From Bacteroidales bacterium (GTDB taxonomy: Bacteria; Bacteroidota; Bacteroidia; Bacteroidales; VadinHA17): a DNA stretch of 21,976 nt. Within the stretch, counting starts at the first letter, position 1; each line of letters opens with the position of its first letter. The translations under genes were made by a program, and so were the position numbers. The notes beneath the pieces are model-generated. The model was not told the DNA's origin. It searched no databases and saw only the letters and a program-made list of their open reading frames with translations. The stretch is from positions 1-21,976 of the forward strand of contig DAIDJT010000012.1 of the NCBI GenBank assembly GCA_027451265.1, read 5' to 3'. Positions 7,132-13,799 of this stretch are shown piece by piece.

Positions 7132-8802
7132 ATGAAAAGATCAATTGTCTGTTTCACTGCACTGATGACCGTGTTATGGTCATGCACTTCAAAACAGGAA
7201 AAGATGGAGAACAGGATGAGGGACTTCATTGCCTCCTACGAGACGGCGGTAATCCCACTTTACAAGGAATCGGCCCTCTCTTCATGGGAGGCCAACGTCA
7301 CAGGCACCGATGAGGCGTGGGCAAGAAACGAAAAAGCCTCACTTGCATATATCAGTTACTTCACTGATAAAAAGGCATTCGCCGAACTTAAAGAACTGAA
7401 GAAATCGGAAATGGTGAAAGATCCGCTGCTTGCACGACAGCTGGAAGTAATCTACAATCAGTTCCTTTCGGGGCAGGTAGATACAAGCCTTCTTGCGGAG
7501 CAGGTCAGGATGGAGACTGAAATAACGAAGAAATTCAATTCATTCAGGGCTGATGTCAACGGAAAGATGCTGAGTGACAATGAGGTGGAGGAAATTCTAC
7601 GCAACTCCCTTAATTCCGTTGACCTTCAGGCTGCATGGGAGGGACATAAAAAGATTGGTCCGGTAGTGGCTGATGACATTATAAGGCTTGTCAGGCACCG
7701 CAACAGGATAGCCAAGGAGCTGGGATTCAGCAATTACCATCAGATGAGCCTGAAGCTTTCCGGGCAGGACCCTGATGAGGTGACAAGGATTTTTGATGAG
7801 CTTGACAGCCTGACAATGGGTGCATTTGGCACTATGAAAGGCGAGATAGATAACTACTATTCAAAGCGTTACGGTATACCGGCCGCTGACCTGATGCCAT
7901 GGCACTACCAGAACCGGTACTTCCAGGAGGCACCGGAAATATATTCTGTTGATTTTGACAGTTATTATGCCGATAAGGACCCTGTTAAACTGGCTGCTTC
8001 ATACTATGCATCCATAGGGTTGCCGGTTGATCCGGTACTGGCCAGGAGTGATCTTTATGAAAAGCCGGGCAAGAATCAGCATGCATTCTCAACTGATATT
8101 GACAGGGAGGGTGATGTCCGCACTCTTGACAACATCAGGCCCGATTCATATTGGATGAACACTATCATGCATGAGCTTGGCCACGGTGTTTATTCATATT
8201 ACAATGACAGATCCCTGCCGTTTGCGATCAGGGATGCCGCCCATACTTTCACCACGGAGGCTGTGGCAAACTTCTTTGGCCGGTACGCCACCGACCCTTC
8301 ATGGATGCAGTACATGGGCATCATTGATGCGAAGGAGGCAGAAAGGATAGGCAAGGATGCATTCAATGCCTTCAGGCTGCAGCAGCTTGTCTTCAGTCGC
8401 TGGGCACAGGTGATGTACAGGTTTGAAAAAGCCATGTATGAAAATCCGGACCAGGATCTCAACCAACTGTGGTGGTACATGGTTGAGAAATACCAGATGA
8501 TGAAGGAACCTGCAGGTCGTGATATGCCTGACTGGGCAACCAAGATCCATGTAGCCCTTTATCCGTGCTATTACCATAATTACCTGCTTGGTGAACTTCT
8601 GGCCTCACAGTTTTCAGCATATATCACCGGTACGGTAATTAAAGGCAATACCGGCGAGGATATGAAAGCCATGGGTGAATTCTTCAAAACCAAAGTCTTT
8701 ATGCCGGGGATGCGTTATGAGTGGAATGACATGATCGAAAAGGCCACGGGTGAAAAGCTTACGGCAAAATACTACGCTGCACAGGTTGTCGGTGATAAAT
8801 AA
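7132..8802 (+). CDS. zinc metallopeptidase lipoprotein, M2 (peptidyl-dipeptidase)-like
   Basis: This 556-residue protein has a lipoprotein signal (lipobox LWSC, Cys18), so it should be anchored in the outer membrane or periplasm. The gluzincin zinc site is complete: HELGH at 347-351 supplies two His ligands and the catalytic Glu348, and TTEAVANFFGRY at 374-385 supplies the third ligand Glu376, 25 residues later. The helical N-terminal half with ARQLEVIYNQFLSGQ (101-115), and the downstream segments RLQQLVFSRWAQVMYRFEKAMY and YYHNYLLGELLASQ, resemble the M2 (ACE-like) family and the related M3 oligopeptidases; I favour M2. It probably trims dipeptides or degrades oligopeptides outside the cytoplasm. 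A second lipoprotein peptidase gene follows after 16 bases, suggesting cotranscription. The ATG at 7132 gives the signal peptide at once, without a Shine-Dalgarno sequence. Confidence 0.85.
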   Translation: MKRSIVCFTALMTVLWSCTSKQEKMENRMRDFIASYETAVIPLYKESALSSWEANVTGTDEAWARNEKASLAYISYFTDKKAFAELKELKKSEMVKDPLLARQLEVIYNQFLSGQVDTSLLAEQVRMETEITKKFNSFRADVNGKMLSDNEVEEILRNSLNSVDLQAAWEGHKKIGPVVADDIIRLVRHRNRIAKELGFSNYHQMSLKLSGQDPDEVTRIFDELDSLTMGAFGTMKGEIDNYYSKRYGIPAADLMPWHYQNRYFQEAPEIYSVDFDSYYADKDPVKLAASYYASIGLPVDPVLARSDLYEKPGKNQHAFSTDIDREGDVRTLDNIRPDSYWMNTIMHELGHGVYSYYNDRSLPFAIRDAAHTFTTEAVANFFGRYATDPSWMQYMGIIDAKEAERIGKDAFNAFRLQQLVFSRWAQVMYRFEKAMYENPDQDLNQLWWYMVEKYQMMKEPAGRDMPDWATKIHVALYPCYYHNYLLGELLASQFSAYITGTVIKGNTGEDMKAMGEFFKTKVFMPGMRYEWNDMIEKATGEKLTAKYYAAQVVGDK

Positions 8803-8818
8803 TCAAAACATTATACAA

Positions 8819-10852
8819 ATGAGAAAACTTATTTTCCTTATGGCACTGGTAATGACAGCATGCTCCACTCCCGCCAGGAAAGGCGGGGAGGCAGCCTCAG
8901 TCTTCATCGGTGAAACGGTGGTGAAGACAACCGTTGACCGCGTTGTTGCAGAACAGCCAGCTGCTGACAGGCAGCTTCTTGAAAAGGGAGTACGTCACAC
9001 TGCTTCACTATGGCGCGAAGAGGACGGAACTGCCCGGGAATTCACCGATTTCATTTCGGCCAATTATATTTCAGACCCCGCCAAACGAATGGAGGTATTC
9101 AGCAAGATCAGCAACTACATGGAATCACTGGCCGGGAATATGAACGAGATTACCCTCGACCTGAAAAAGATTCTTGATGAGGCAGCCGGTGAAATAGATC
9201 AGGTAGACCGCATGTTCGGCAACTACTCCGTTGGTTCTCACCTGCAGTCAGACTTTTATGAGAATAAGATTGCCTTTGTGGTGGCCCTGAACTTCCCGTA
9301 TTATACTCTTGCTGAGAAGGATGAACTTGGCGGTGCATGGAGCAGGGAGCAGTGGGCAATGGCCCGGCTGGGAGACCAGTTTGTGTCACGTGTGCCCGCA
9401 GAACTTGAACAGGCTGCGAACACGGCACTGGGGAATGCGGAGATGTATATTGCTGACTACAACATATATATGGGCAAGCTCCGTACCGATGACGGCCGGC
9501 AGCTCTTCCCCGCAGACATGGTTCTTCTTTCTCACTGGAACCTGCGTGATGAAATCAAGTCAAACTATGCAGACAGGGAGAACGGCAACGAGAAGCAGGA
9601 GATGGTGTACAAGGTAATGGAACGTATCATAAGGCAGGAGATACCGGGGGTTGTAATAAACAGCCCTGATTATGAGTGGGCTCCCTTCTCCAACAAGGTC
9701 ACCGGGGATGGTGCAGCGGAAGAACCAAAAGCCGAGCCTGATACACGCTACTCACATGTAATAAGCATATTCAATGCCTGGAAGGCAATTGACCCTTACA
9801 ATCCTGGCATGAATACCGCAATACTGCGCAGTTTCTCTGGAGGGATGGAAATATCTGAGGAGGATGCTGAAGCACTGTTCAATGAGTACCTGAGTTCTCC
9901 CCAGCTAAAGCAGCTGGCAGGAATCATCAGGGATAGACTTGGGCGTGACCTCCGGCCCTATGATATATGGTACGACGGATTTAAATCCAGGAGCTCGATA
10001 CCTGAGAGCATGCTCACCGCAAAGACATCTGCCCTTTACCCTGATCCTGCTGCCTTCAGAGCCGGTATGCCAGCACTCCTTGTCAAACTCGGATGGTCTC
10101 CCGAAAGGGCTAAGTACCTGGCAGACAAAATTGTGGTTGACCCGGCACGCGGATCGGGCCATGCATGGGGTGCAGCAATGAAAGGATCCGTATCACACCT
10201 CAGGACCCGCGTTTCAGACAAAGGAATGGACTACAAGGGCTACAACATTGCAGTCCATGAGTTCGGTCACAACGTGGAACAGACAATTTCACTTTATGAC
10301 GTTGACTTTTACACACTTTCGGGCGTACCCAACACAGCTTTCACCGAGGCTAATGCATTTCTGTTCCAGGATCGTGACCTGATGCTCCTGGGAATCAATG
10401 ATGAAAACCCGGAGAAGGAGAAGCTTCAAACCCTTGATGATGCCTGGTCTCTGATGGAGATTATGGGTGTAAGCCTGGTGGAGATGGGTGTGTGGAACTG
10501 GCTGTATGAGAATCCTGAGGCAACTCCAGCCCAGCTAAGGGACAGAACCGTTGCAATTGCCACAGAGGTCTGGAACAAGTACTTTGCCCCGGTGCTTGGG
10601 GTGAGTGATTCACCGCTCCTGGCAATCTACTCGCACATGATCAATACCCCTCTTTACCTGCCCAACTACGCCTACGGGCAGATAATACAGTTCCAGATAG
10701 AGGAGCACCTTAAGGGAAAGGATTTCTCAGATGAGGTTGACCGCATGTACAGCCTGGGACGACTGACCCCACAGCACTGGATGAGCCAGGCAACAGGGAC
10801 GAAAATTTCATCCCGGCCATTGCTCAGGGCTTTGGATGAGGCGCTGAAATGA
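8819..10852 (+). CDS. zinc metallopeptidase lipoprotein with HEFGH motif
   Basis: This 677-residue protein is counted from ATG 8819. The frame is open further upstream, but only this start gives a signal peptide (MRKLIFLMALVMTACS, lipobox TAC, Cys15), and it lies just after the previous gene. The zinc site is HEFGH at 480-484 (IAVHEFGHNVEQ) with a probable third ligand Glu510 in AFTEANAFLFQDRD, 26 residues after the second His, the spacing of gluzincins. The N-terminal 300 residues are mostly helical and contain no obvious known domain. A charged linker near 295-307 (EEPKAEPD) separates the halves. The family is not one I can name: it shares the M3-type HEFGH core but lacks the usual HALH continuation, and it is not the HELLGH type of dipeptidyl peptidase III. 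The role is probably extracytoplasmic peptide breakdown alongside the M2-like neighbour. Confidence 0.82.
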   Translation: MRKLIFLMALVMTACSTPARKGGEAASVFIGETVVKTTVDRVVAEQPAADRQLLEKGVRHTASLWREEDGTAREFTDFISANYISDPAKRMEVFSKISNYMESLAGNMNEITLDLKKILDEAAGEIDQVDRMFGNYSVGSHLQSDFYENKIAFVVALNFPYYTLAEKDELGGAWSREQWAMARLGDQFVSRVPAELEQAANTALGNAEMYIADYNIYMGKLRTDDGRQLFPADMVLLSHWNLRDEIKSNYADRENGNEKQEMVYKVMERIIRQEIPGVVINSPDYEWAPFSNKVTGDGAAEEPKAEPDTRYSHVISIFNAWKAIDPYNPGMNTAILRSFSGGMEISEEDAEALFNEYLSSPQLKQLAGIIRDRLGRDLRPYDIWYDGFKSRSSIPESMLTAKTSALYPDPAAFRAGMPALLVKLGWSPERAKYLADKIVVDPARGSGHAWGAAMKGSVSHLRTRVSDKGMDYKGYNIAVHEFGHNVEQTISLYDVDFYTLSGVPNTAFTEANAFLFQDRDLMLLGINDENPEKEKLQTLDDAWSLMEIMGVSLVEMGVWNWLYENPEATPAQLRDRTVAIATEVWNKYFAPVLGVSDSPLLAIYSHMINTPLYLPNYAYGQIIQFQIEEHLKGKDFSDEVDRMYSLGRLTPQHWMSQATGTKISSRPLLRALDEALK

Positions 10853-10920
10853 TCAGGTGAATGGCAGATTGCTCCTGTCAGTCCTCGCTCAGGGCTCGTG
10901 ATGAGGCATTGAAATGATGA
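10822..10920. repeat. 34-bp sequence duplicated 65 bp apart at the 3' ends of two convergent genes
   Basis: Bases 10822-10855 (GCTCAGGGCT... ending GAAATGATCA) recur at 10887-10920 (GCTCAGGGCT... ending GAAATGATGA) with 28 of 34 matches and no gap. The first copy covers the last codons and stop of the HEFGH peptidase gene. The second copy, read on the opposite strand, supplies the last codons and stop of the methyltransferase gene. Confidence 0.7.
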
Positions 10921-11686
10921 AATAGCCCGTTGTTGCCAGGAAGTTGCGCAGGAATGGTATTCTGCCGATGAAGCCTGGCAGCAGGCGGGGACGAAGCCCG
11001 AACTTGATCTCAAAGTTGGGGTTGATGAACCAGAGGGATTTTTGCATTACTGAAAATCCCTCTTTTTTTATTATCCTGAAGAATCTTCCCAGGTTAATGC
11101 CCGTCTCCTTAATTTCCATAAGTCCTTCGACACGGGCGCGACTCTCTCCGGCGATGCGGAGAAGAAAACCATACAGGGGGCCTGGAAGAAGGTGTATCCA
11201 TGGCATCTTTGAAAGGATCCGGCTGTCACACACCTGCTGGTGACCTCCAAAGGGGTTATTCCAGGGCGGGAAGGCAATGAACAGCACTCCGCCCGGTGCA
11301 AGCAGGTTCTTCACAAAGGCAATGAACCTGGCCTGGTCATGGATATGTTCAAGCACATCACGCATAAAGACAAGGTCAAACTTTCCGGCTGAGCCGCAGT
11401 TGTAAATGTCAGCGGCAATGAATTCCACCTTCTCTCCGTCGGGGATGGAGGCATAGAACCTGCGGGCATTCCCGATCTTGCTCTCCGAGATGTCAATACC
11501 GGTGATCCGTGAGCATCCCGCCTCCAGAAAGGGGAGGAGATTGCCACCCTCGCCGCACCCTATTTCAAGCACTGAAAGAGAATGAGTGATCTCCATGACG
11601 CCTGAAATAAACGGAATGACATGCTTACGGGTTGTGTATGCCTGCTCCCTGAAATATAGTTCCCTGTCGGTATGCCGTTCATGCAT
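10889..11686 (-). CDS. class I SAM-dependent methyltransferase
   Basis: This 265-residue protein has a Rossmann-type methyltransferase core. Motif I VLEIGCGEGGN lies at 39-49, the acidic ribose-binding residue Asp65 in GIDISESK, then DLVFMRDVLEHI (104-115) as the post-motif II/III region. The LLAPGGVLFIAFPPWNNPFGGHQQ stretch resembles UbiE/UbiG-like and type-11 methyltransferases. The C-terminal third (residues 155-265) is hydrophobic and basic and may bind a lipid or membrane surface (LLPGPLYGFLLRIAG, PGFIGRIPFLRNFLATTGYFI). The substrate is not evident. The N-terminal EQAYTTRKHVIPFI is seen in methyltransferases of envelope or lipid clusters, but that is only suggestive. The gene stands alone, convergent with the peptidase pair and divergent from the SPFH operon. 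Its last residues lie in a duplicated 34-bp element. Confidence 0.88.
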   Translation of the reverse strand: MHERHTDRELYFREQAYTTRKHVIPFISGVMEITHSLSVLEIGCGEGGNLLPFLEAGCSRITGIDISESKIGNARRFYASIPDGEKVEFIAADIYNCGSAGKFDLVFMRDVLEHIHDQARFIAFVKNLLAPGGVLFIAFPPWNNPFGGHQQVCDSRILSKMPWIHLLPGPLYGFLLRIAGESRARVEGLMEIKETGINLGRFFRIIKKEGFSVMQKSLWFINPNFEIKFGLRPRLLPGFIGRIPFLRNFLATTGYFIISMPHHEP

Positions 11687-11690
11687 GGGC

Positions 11691-11698
11691 CAAATGTA
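11691..11698 (-). promoter_or_regulatory. -7 promoter element for the methyltransferase gene
   Basis: Reverse-strand TACATTTG matches TAnnTTTG exactly. Only four bases separate it from the ATG at 11686, so initiation at the usual distance would give a leaderless or nearly leaderless mRNA. A run of As lies upstream; no TTG is seen at -33. Confidence 0.45.
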
Positions 11699-11717
11699 AA
11701 TTTTTTTTCTCTTTTTA

Positions 11718-11748
11718 TTGACTTTTATGTTTTTGTGTGATATCTTTG
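11718..11748 (+). promoter_or_regulatory. promoter of the SPFH operon (-33 TTG, -7 TATCTTTG)
   Basis: TTG at 11718-11720 and TATCTTTG at 11741-11748 are separated by 20 bases. Both match the Bacteroidota promoter consensus (TTG, then TAnnTTTG) at the standard spacing. Transcription would start near 11753-11756, giving a leader of about 20 bases to the ATG at 11774. Confidence 0.65.
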
Positions 11749-11770
11749 TGATATCATAATAATATCATAT
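11738..11770 (+). promoter_or_regulatory. three tandem 11-bp units, putative operator of the SPFH operon
   Basis: Units TGATATCTTTG (11738-11748), TGATATCATAA (11749-11759) and TAATATCATAT (11760-11770) follow each other without a gap. They place ATATC exactly 11 bases apart three times, on one face of the helix. The array covers the -7 element, the expected transcription start and the leader, and ends 3 bases before the ATG. The second gene of the operon encodes an Arc-like DNA-binding protein, a natural candidate to bind here. The repeat is seen directly; binding is inferred. Confidence 0.6.
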
Positions 11771-11773
11771 AAC

Positions 11774-12628
11774 ATGAAAGAAGAAAGAATTTTCAAAGCG
11801 TCATCAGGTTATTTGTTACTGGTAACAGCCCTGCTTGCCATTGCTGCAACCGTCTTTGTCTTTATCGGCGAGATTTTCTGGCTGGGCAGTATCCTGATAC
11901 TGGTCGACATACTCCTTTTGGCAGGTTTGATGGTGGTTAACCCGAACGAGTCGATGGTAATGGTGCTGTTTGGTGCTTACCGGGGAACCGTAAAAAAGAA
12001 CGGGTTCTGGTGGAACATTCCGTTTTATTCCAGGAAGAAGATTTCGCTTCGCGCCCGCAACTTTGACAGTGAGCCCATCAAGGTGAACGACAAGAACGGA
12101 AACCCGATCAAGATTGGTCTGGTGCTGGTCTGGAAGGTTGAAGACACCTACAAGGCTGCCTTTGATGTGGACAACTATGAACATTTTGTTCTTGTTCAGA
12201 GTGATGCTGCACTGCGTAAGCTTGCAGGCCTCTATCCCTATGACAACTGGGAGGGGCATGAGCAGGAGATGACACTTCGCAGTGGCGGTGAAGAGGTCAA
12301 TGATGAGCTTGAGAAGGAGATCAGTGAAAGGTTGAAGATTGCAGGTATCAACGTCATTGAAGCGAGGATCAACTACATAGCATACGCCGAAGAGATTGCC
12401 GGTGCCATGCTCCGCCGCCAGCAGGCTACTGCTGTGGTTGCGGCCAGGTTCAAGATTGTTGAAGGTGCTGTTTCAATGGTTGAAATGGCCCTCGAGCAGC
12501 TTTCTGAAAAAAACATAATTGACCTGGATGAAGAGAAGAAAGCTGCGATGGTAAGTAATCTCATGGTGGTGCTGTGCGGCGACAAGGATCCCAATCCGAT
12601 CATTAACGCCGGCACACTGCATCAATAG
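11774..12628 (+). CDS. SPFH/band-7 domain membrane protein
   Basis: This 284-residue protein has two hydrophobic segments near the N-terminus (about 11-32 and 35-55). An SPFH/prohibitin-homology domain follows: NPNESMVMVLFGAYRGTV (56-73), FWWNIPFYSRKKISLRARNFDSEPIKVNDKNGNPI, and VLVWKVEDTYKAAFDVDNYEHFV. After it comes a helical region with ERLKIAGINVIEARINYIAYAEEIAGAMLRRQQATAVVAAR, the usual oligomerisation segment, and a short C-terminal tail. SPFH proteins form large ring- or cage-like scaffolds on membranes and often organise proteases or stress responses. The tight second domain and absence of an NfeD partner set it apart from slipin-NfeD operons. It is the first gene of an operon with an Arc-like regulator 2 bases downstream. 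The ATG at 11774 follows a good promoter and has no Shine-Dalgarno sequence. The specific role is unknown. Confidence 0.9.
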   Translation: MKEERIFKASSGYLLLVTALLAIAATVFVFIGEIFWLGSILILVDILLLAGLMVVNPNESMVMVLFGAYRGTVKKNGFWWNIPFYSRKKISLRARNFDSEPIKVNDKNGNPIKIGLVLVWKVEDTYKAAFDVDNYEHFVLVQSDAALRKLAGLYPYDNWEGHEQEMTLRSGGEEVNDELEKEISERLKIAGINVIEARINYIAYAEEIAGAMLRRQQATAVVAARFKIVEGAVSMVEMALEQLSEKNIIDLDEEKKAAMVSNLMVVLCGDKDPNPIINAGTLHQ

Positions 12629-12630
12629 TC

Positions 12631-12816
12631 ATGCAGAAGAAGTCGTTCGTCATACGCATTGATCCGGACAAGCTGAGTGCCATAGAGAAATGGGCCTCTG
12701 ACGAGTTCCGCAGCACCAACGGTCAGATTGAATGGATCCTTGACCAGGCACTGCGCAAGTCCGGCAGGCTTCGTGACAACAGTGGAAAAACAAATCAGAA
12801 GAAAGATGAAAAGTGA
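12631..12816 (+). CDS. Arc-like ribbon-helix-helix DNA-binding protein
   Basis: This 61-residue protein reads as a single ribbon-helix-helix unit: the beta-strand KSFVIRIDP (4-12), helix A DKLSAIEKWASDEF (13-26), then RSTNGQIEWILDQALRKSGR (27-46). The last segment has the same R-S-x-N-x-[EQ]-I layout as phage P22 Arc. Arc-family proteins dimerise through the strand and insert the paired ribbon into the major groove, usually repressing nearby promoters. The C-terminal 15 residues are charged and probably disordered. The gene starts 2 bases after the SPFH stop and overlaps or abuts the zinc-ribbon gene, so the three are translated from one message. The phased ATATC repeats at the operon promoter are a plausible autoregulatory site. 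It has no toxin partner, so a toxin-antitoxin role is unlikely. Confidence 0.85.
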   Translation: MQKKSFVIRIDPDKLSAIEKWASDEFRSTNGQIEWILDQALRKSGRLRDNSGKTNQKKDEK

Positions 12817-13030
12817 GATGCCGATGATAAAGTATACCTGCCCGAAATGCGGCGGCAGGAAGTACAGGCTCAGCGAGATAAGGGTTGCACACAGTCTCTT
12901 TACACAACTGTTTGACATCCAGGCCAGAAAGTATTCGGCCATGATATGTGAAAAATGCAGTTATACCGAGTTCTACAACGTCCCGGTAAGAAAGATTACA
13001 AGTGTATTTGACTTCTTTACAAGTACCTGA
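12806..13030 (+). CDS. zinc-ribbon protein, DUF2082-like
   Basis: This small protein has 74 residues from ATG 12806; ATG 12818 (70 residues) and ATG 12824 (68 residues) are equally possible. The frame extends further upstream, but that part only overlaps the ribbon-helix-helix gene. It has CPKC (Cys12/15) and CEKC (Cys48/51), a two-knuckle zinc ribbon with about 32 residues between the knuckles. Between them is RKYRLSEIRVAHSLFTQLFDIQARKY; after them come SYTEFYNVP and a FDFF end. The pattern matches the predicted nucleic-acid-binding zinc ribbons of DUF2082 as I remember them, in which the central segment is described by F-D-[VI]-Q. No biochemical role is established to my knowledge. It is the last gene of the SPFH operon, ending 2 bases before the rsmE stop on the other strand. 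Confidence 0.82.
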   Translation: MKSEMPMIKYTCPKCGGRKYRLSEIRVAHSLFTQLFDIQARKYSAMICEKCSYTEFYNVPVRKITSVFDFFTST

Positions 13031-13032
13031 TT

Positions 13033-13737
13033 TCAGATGTTTGCAAGGTACACCGAACAGCAGGCAGCAATGCCTGCTGTTTCCGTTCTCAGCCGGCCTG
13101 TTCCCATGTGCACCGGTACATAACCGGCAGTGATGGCTGCCCTGACCTCTTCGGGAGTGAAATCGCCCTCAGGGCCGATCAGGATTGTAACATCCTCTCC
13201 GCAGGCAAACGCTTCCGTAATGGCAATTCTCTCAAACGAAGGGTCACAGGTAGCTATCATCCTTTTTCCCTGAACATGCCGTTGCAGAAATCCGTCCAGC
13301 TCCTCCGGCTCCTCCAGGAGGGGCAGTAAGCAGCGGGCTGACTGTTTCATGGCTGAGAGGATAATTCCTTCCAGTCTTTCCCTTCTTATTTTCTTCTTCT
13401 CAGAACGGTTGCAGACGACCGGTGTTATTACATCTATTCCGGTCTCAACTGCCTTTTCAATGAACCATTCCAGCCTGTCGTCATTCTTAAGCGGTGAAAT
13501 TGCCACATGCAGCCTGTAACTCCTGGGGGCGGGGTCACTTTTTACAGAAGTGATGGTGACAGTCATCCCTTTCGGGTCATCAGTGGTGATCACCCCATCA
13601 TATAGGTTCCCCATGCCGTCAGTAAAGGTAAGGCTGTCTCCCCGCCGCATCCGCAGAACCCTCAGGCAATGGCCTGACTCTTCACGGCTGAAGAGAGCGT
13701 TGCCGTCTTTTATCTCTGAAGAATAAAAAATCTGCAT
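13033..13737 (-). CDS. rsmE: 16S rRNA (uracil-1498-N3)-methyltransferase
   Basis: RsmE methylates N3 of U1498 in 16S rRNA in the assembled small subunit, using S-adenosylmethionine. This 234-residue protein has an N-terminal PUA-like RNA-binding part with HCLRVLRMRRGDSLTFTDG (23-41) and a C-terminal SPOUT domain. The SPOUT domain shows AISPLKNDDRLEWFIEKAVETGI (79-101), PVVCNRSEKK, AMKQSARCLLP, the cofactor-binding loop LIGPEGDFTPEE (186-197) and the trefoil-knot motif GTGRLRTETAG (212-222). Length and motifs are typical for the family. The gene stands alone on this strand, convergent with the SPFH operon and divergent from the phosphoesterase gene. The ATG at 13737 begins on MQIFYSSEI, the usual N-terminus in this phylum. 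Confidence 0.96.
   Translation of the reverse strand: MQIFYSSEIKDGNALFSREESGHCLRVLRMRRGDSLTFTDGMGNLYDGVITTDDPKGMTVTITSVKSDPAPRSYRLHVAISPLKNDDRLEWFIEKAVETGIDVITPVVCNRSEKKKIRRERLEGIILSAMKQSARCLLPLLEEPEELDGFLQRHVQGKRMIATCDPSFERIAITEAFACGEDVTILIGPEGDFTPEEVRAAITAGYVPVHMGTGRLRTETAGIAACCSVYLANI
13056..13081 (+). terminator. hairpin in the rsmE 3' coding end, candidate terminator for the SPFH operon
   Basis: AACAGCAGGCA (13056-13066) and TGCCTGCTGTT (13071-13081) form an 11-bp perfect stem with a GCAA tetraloop. It begins 26 bases after the zinc-ribbon stop and is followed by pyrimidine-rich TTCCGTTCTC-type sequence without a full T-run. It also encodes residues just after the rsmE knot motif, so the protein sequence constrains it. 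Confidence 0.5.
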
Positions 13738-13754
13738 CCTGTCACATGTTTGAG

Positions 13755-13762
13755 CAAATTTA
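13755..13762 (-). promoter_or_regulatory. -7 promoter element for rsmE
   Basis: Reverse-strand TAAATTTG is an exact TAnnTTTG match 17 bases before the rsmE ATG, implying a leader of about 10 bases. A TTG lies 16 bases upstream of it, shorter than the usual spacing. The 62-base region is shared with the divergent phosphoesterase gene, for which I see no clear -7 element. Confidence 0.45.
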
Positions 13763-13799
13763 TTGATTTTAGCAATGACAAAATCCGTTTTGCCTGAAT

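Noticed and set aside
8750..8818. Upstream start for the HEFGH peptidase
   Set aside because: It would overlap the preceding gene and bury the lipoprotein signal peptide that begins at 8819.
12728..12805. Upstream extension of the zinc-ribbon protein from ATG 12728
   Set aside because: It overlaps the ribbon-helix-helix gene in another frame and has no resemblance to the family; later starts fit better.
12631..12816. Antitoxin of a toxin-antitoxin pair
   Set aside because: The following gene encodes a zinc ribbon, not a RelE/ParE or PIN-type toxin, and the preceding gene is an SPFH protein.
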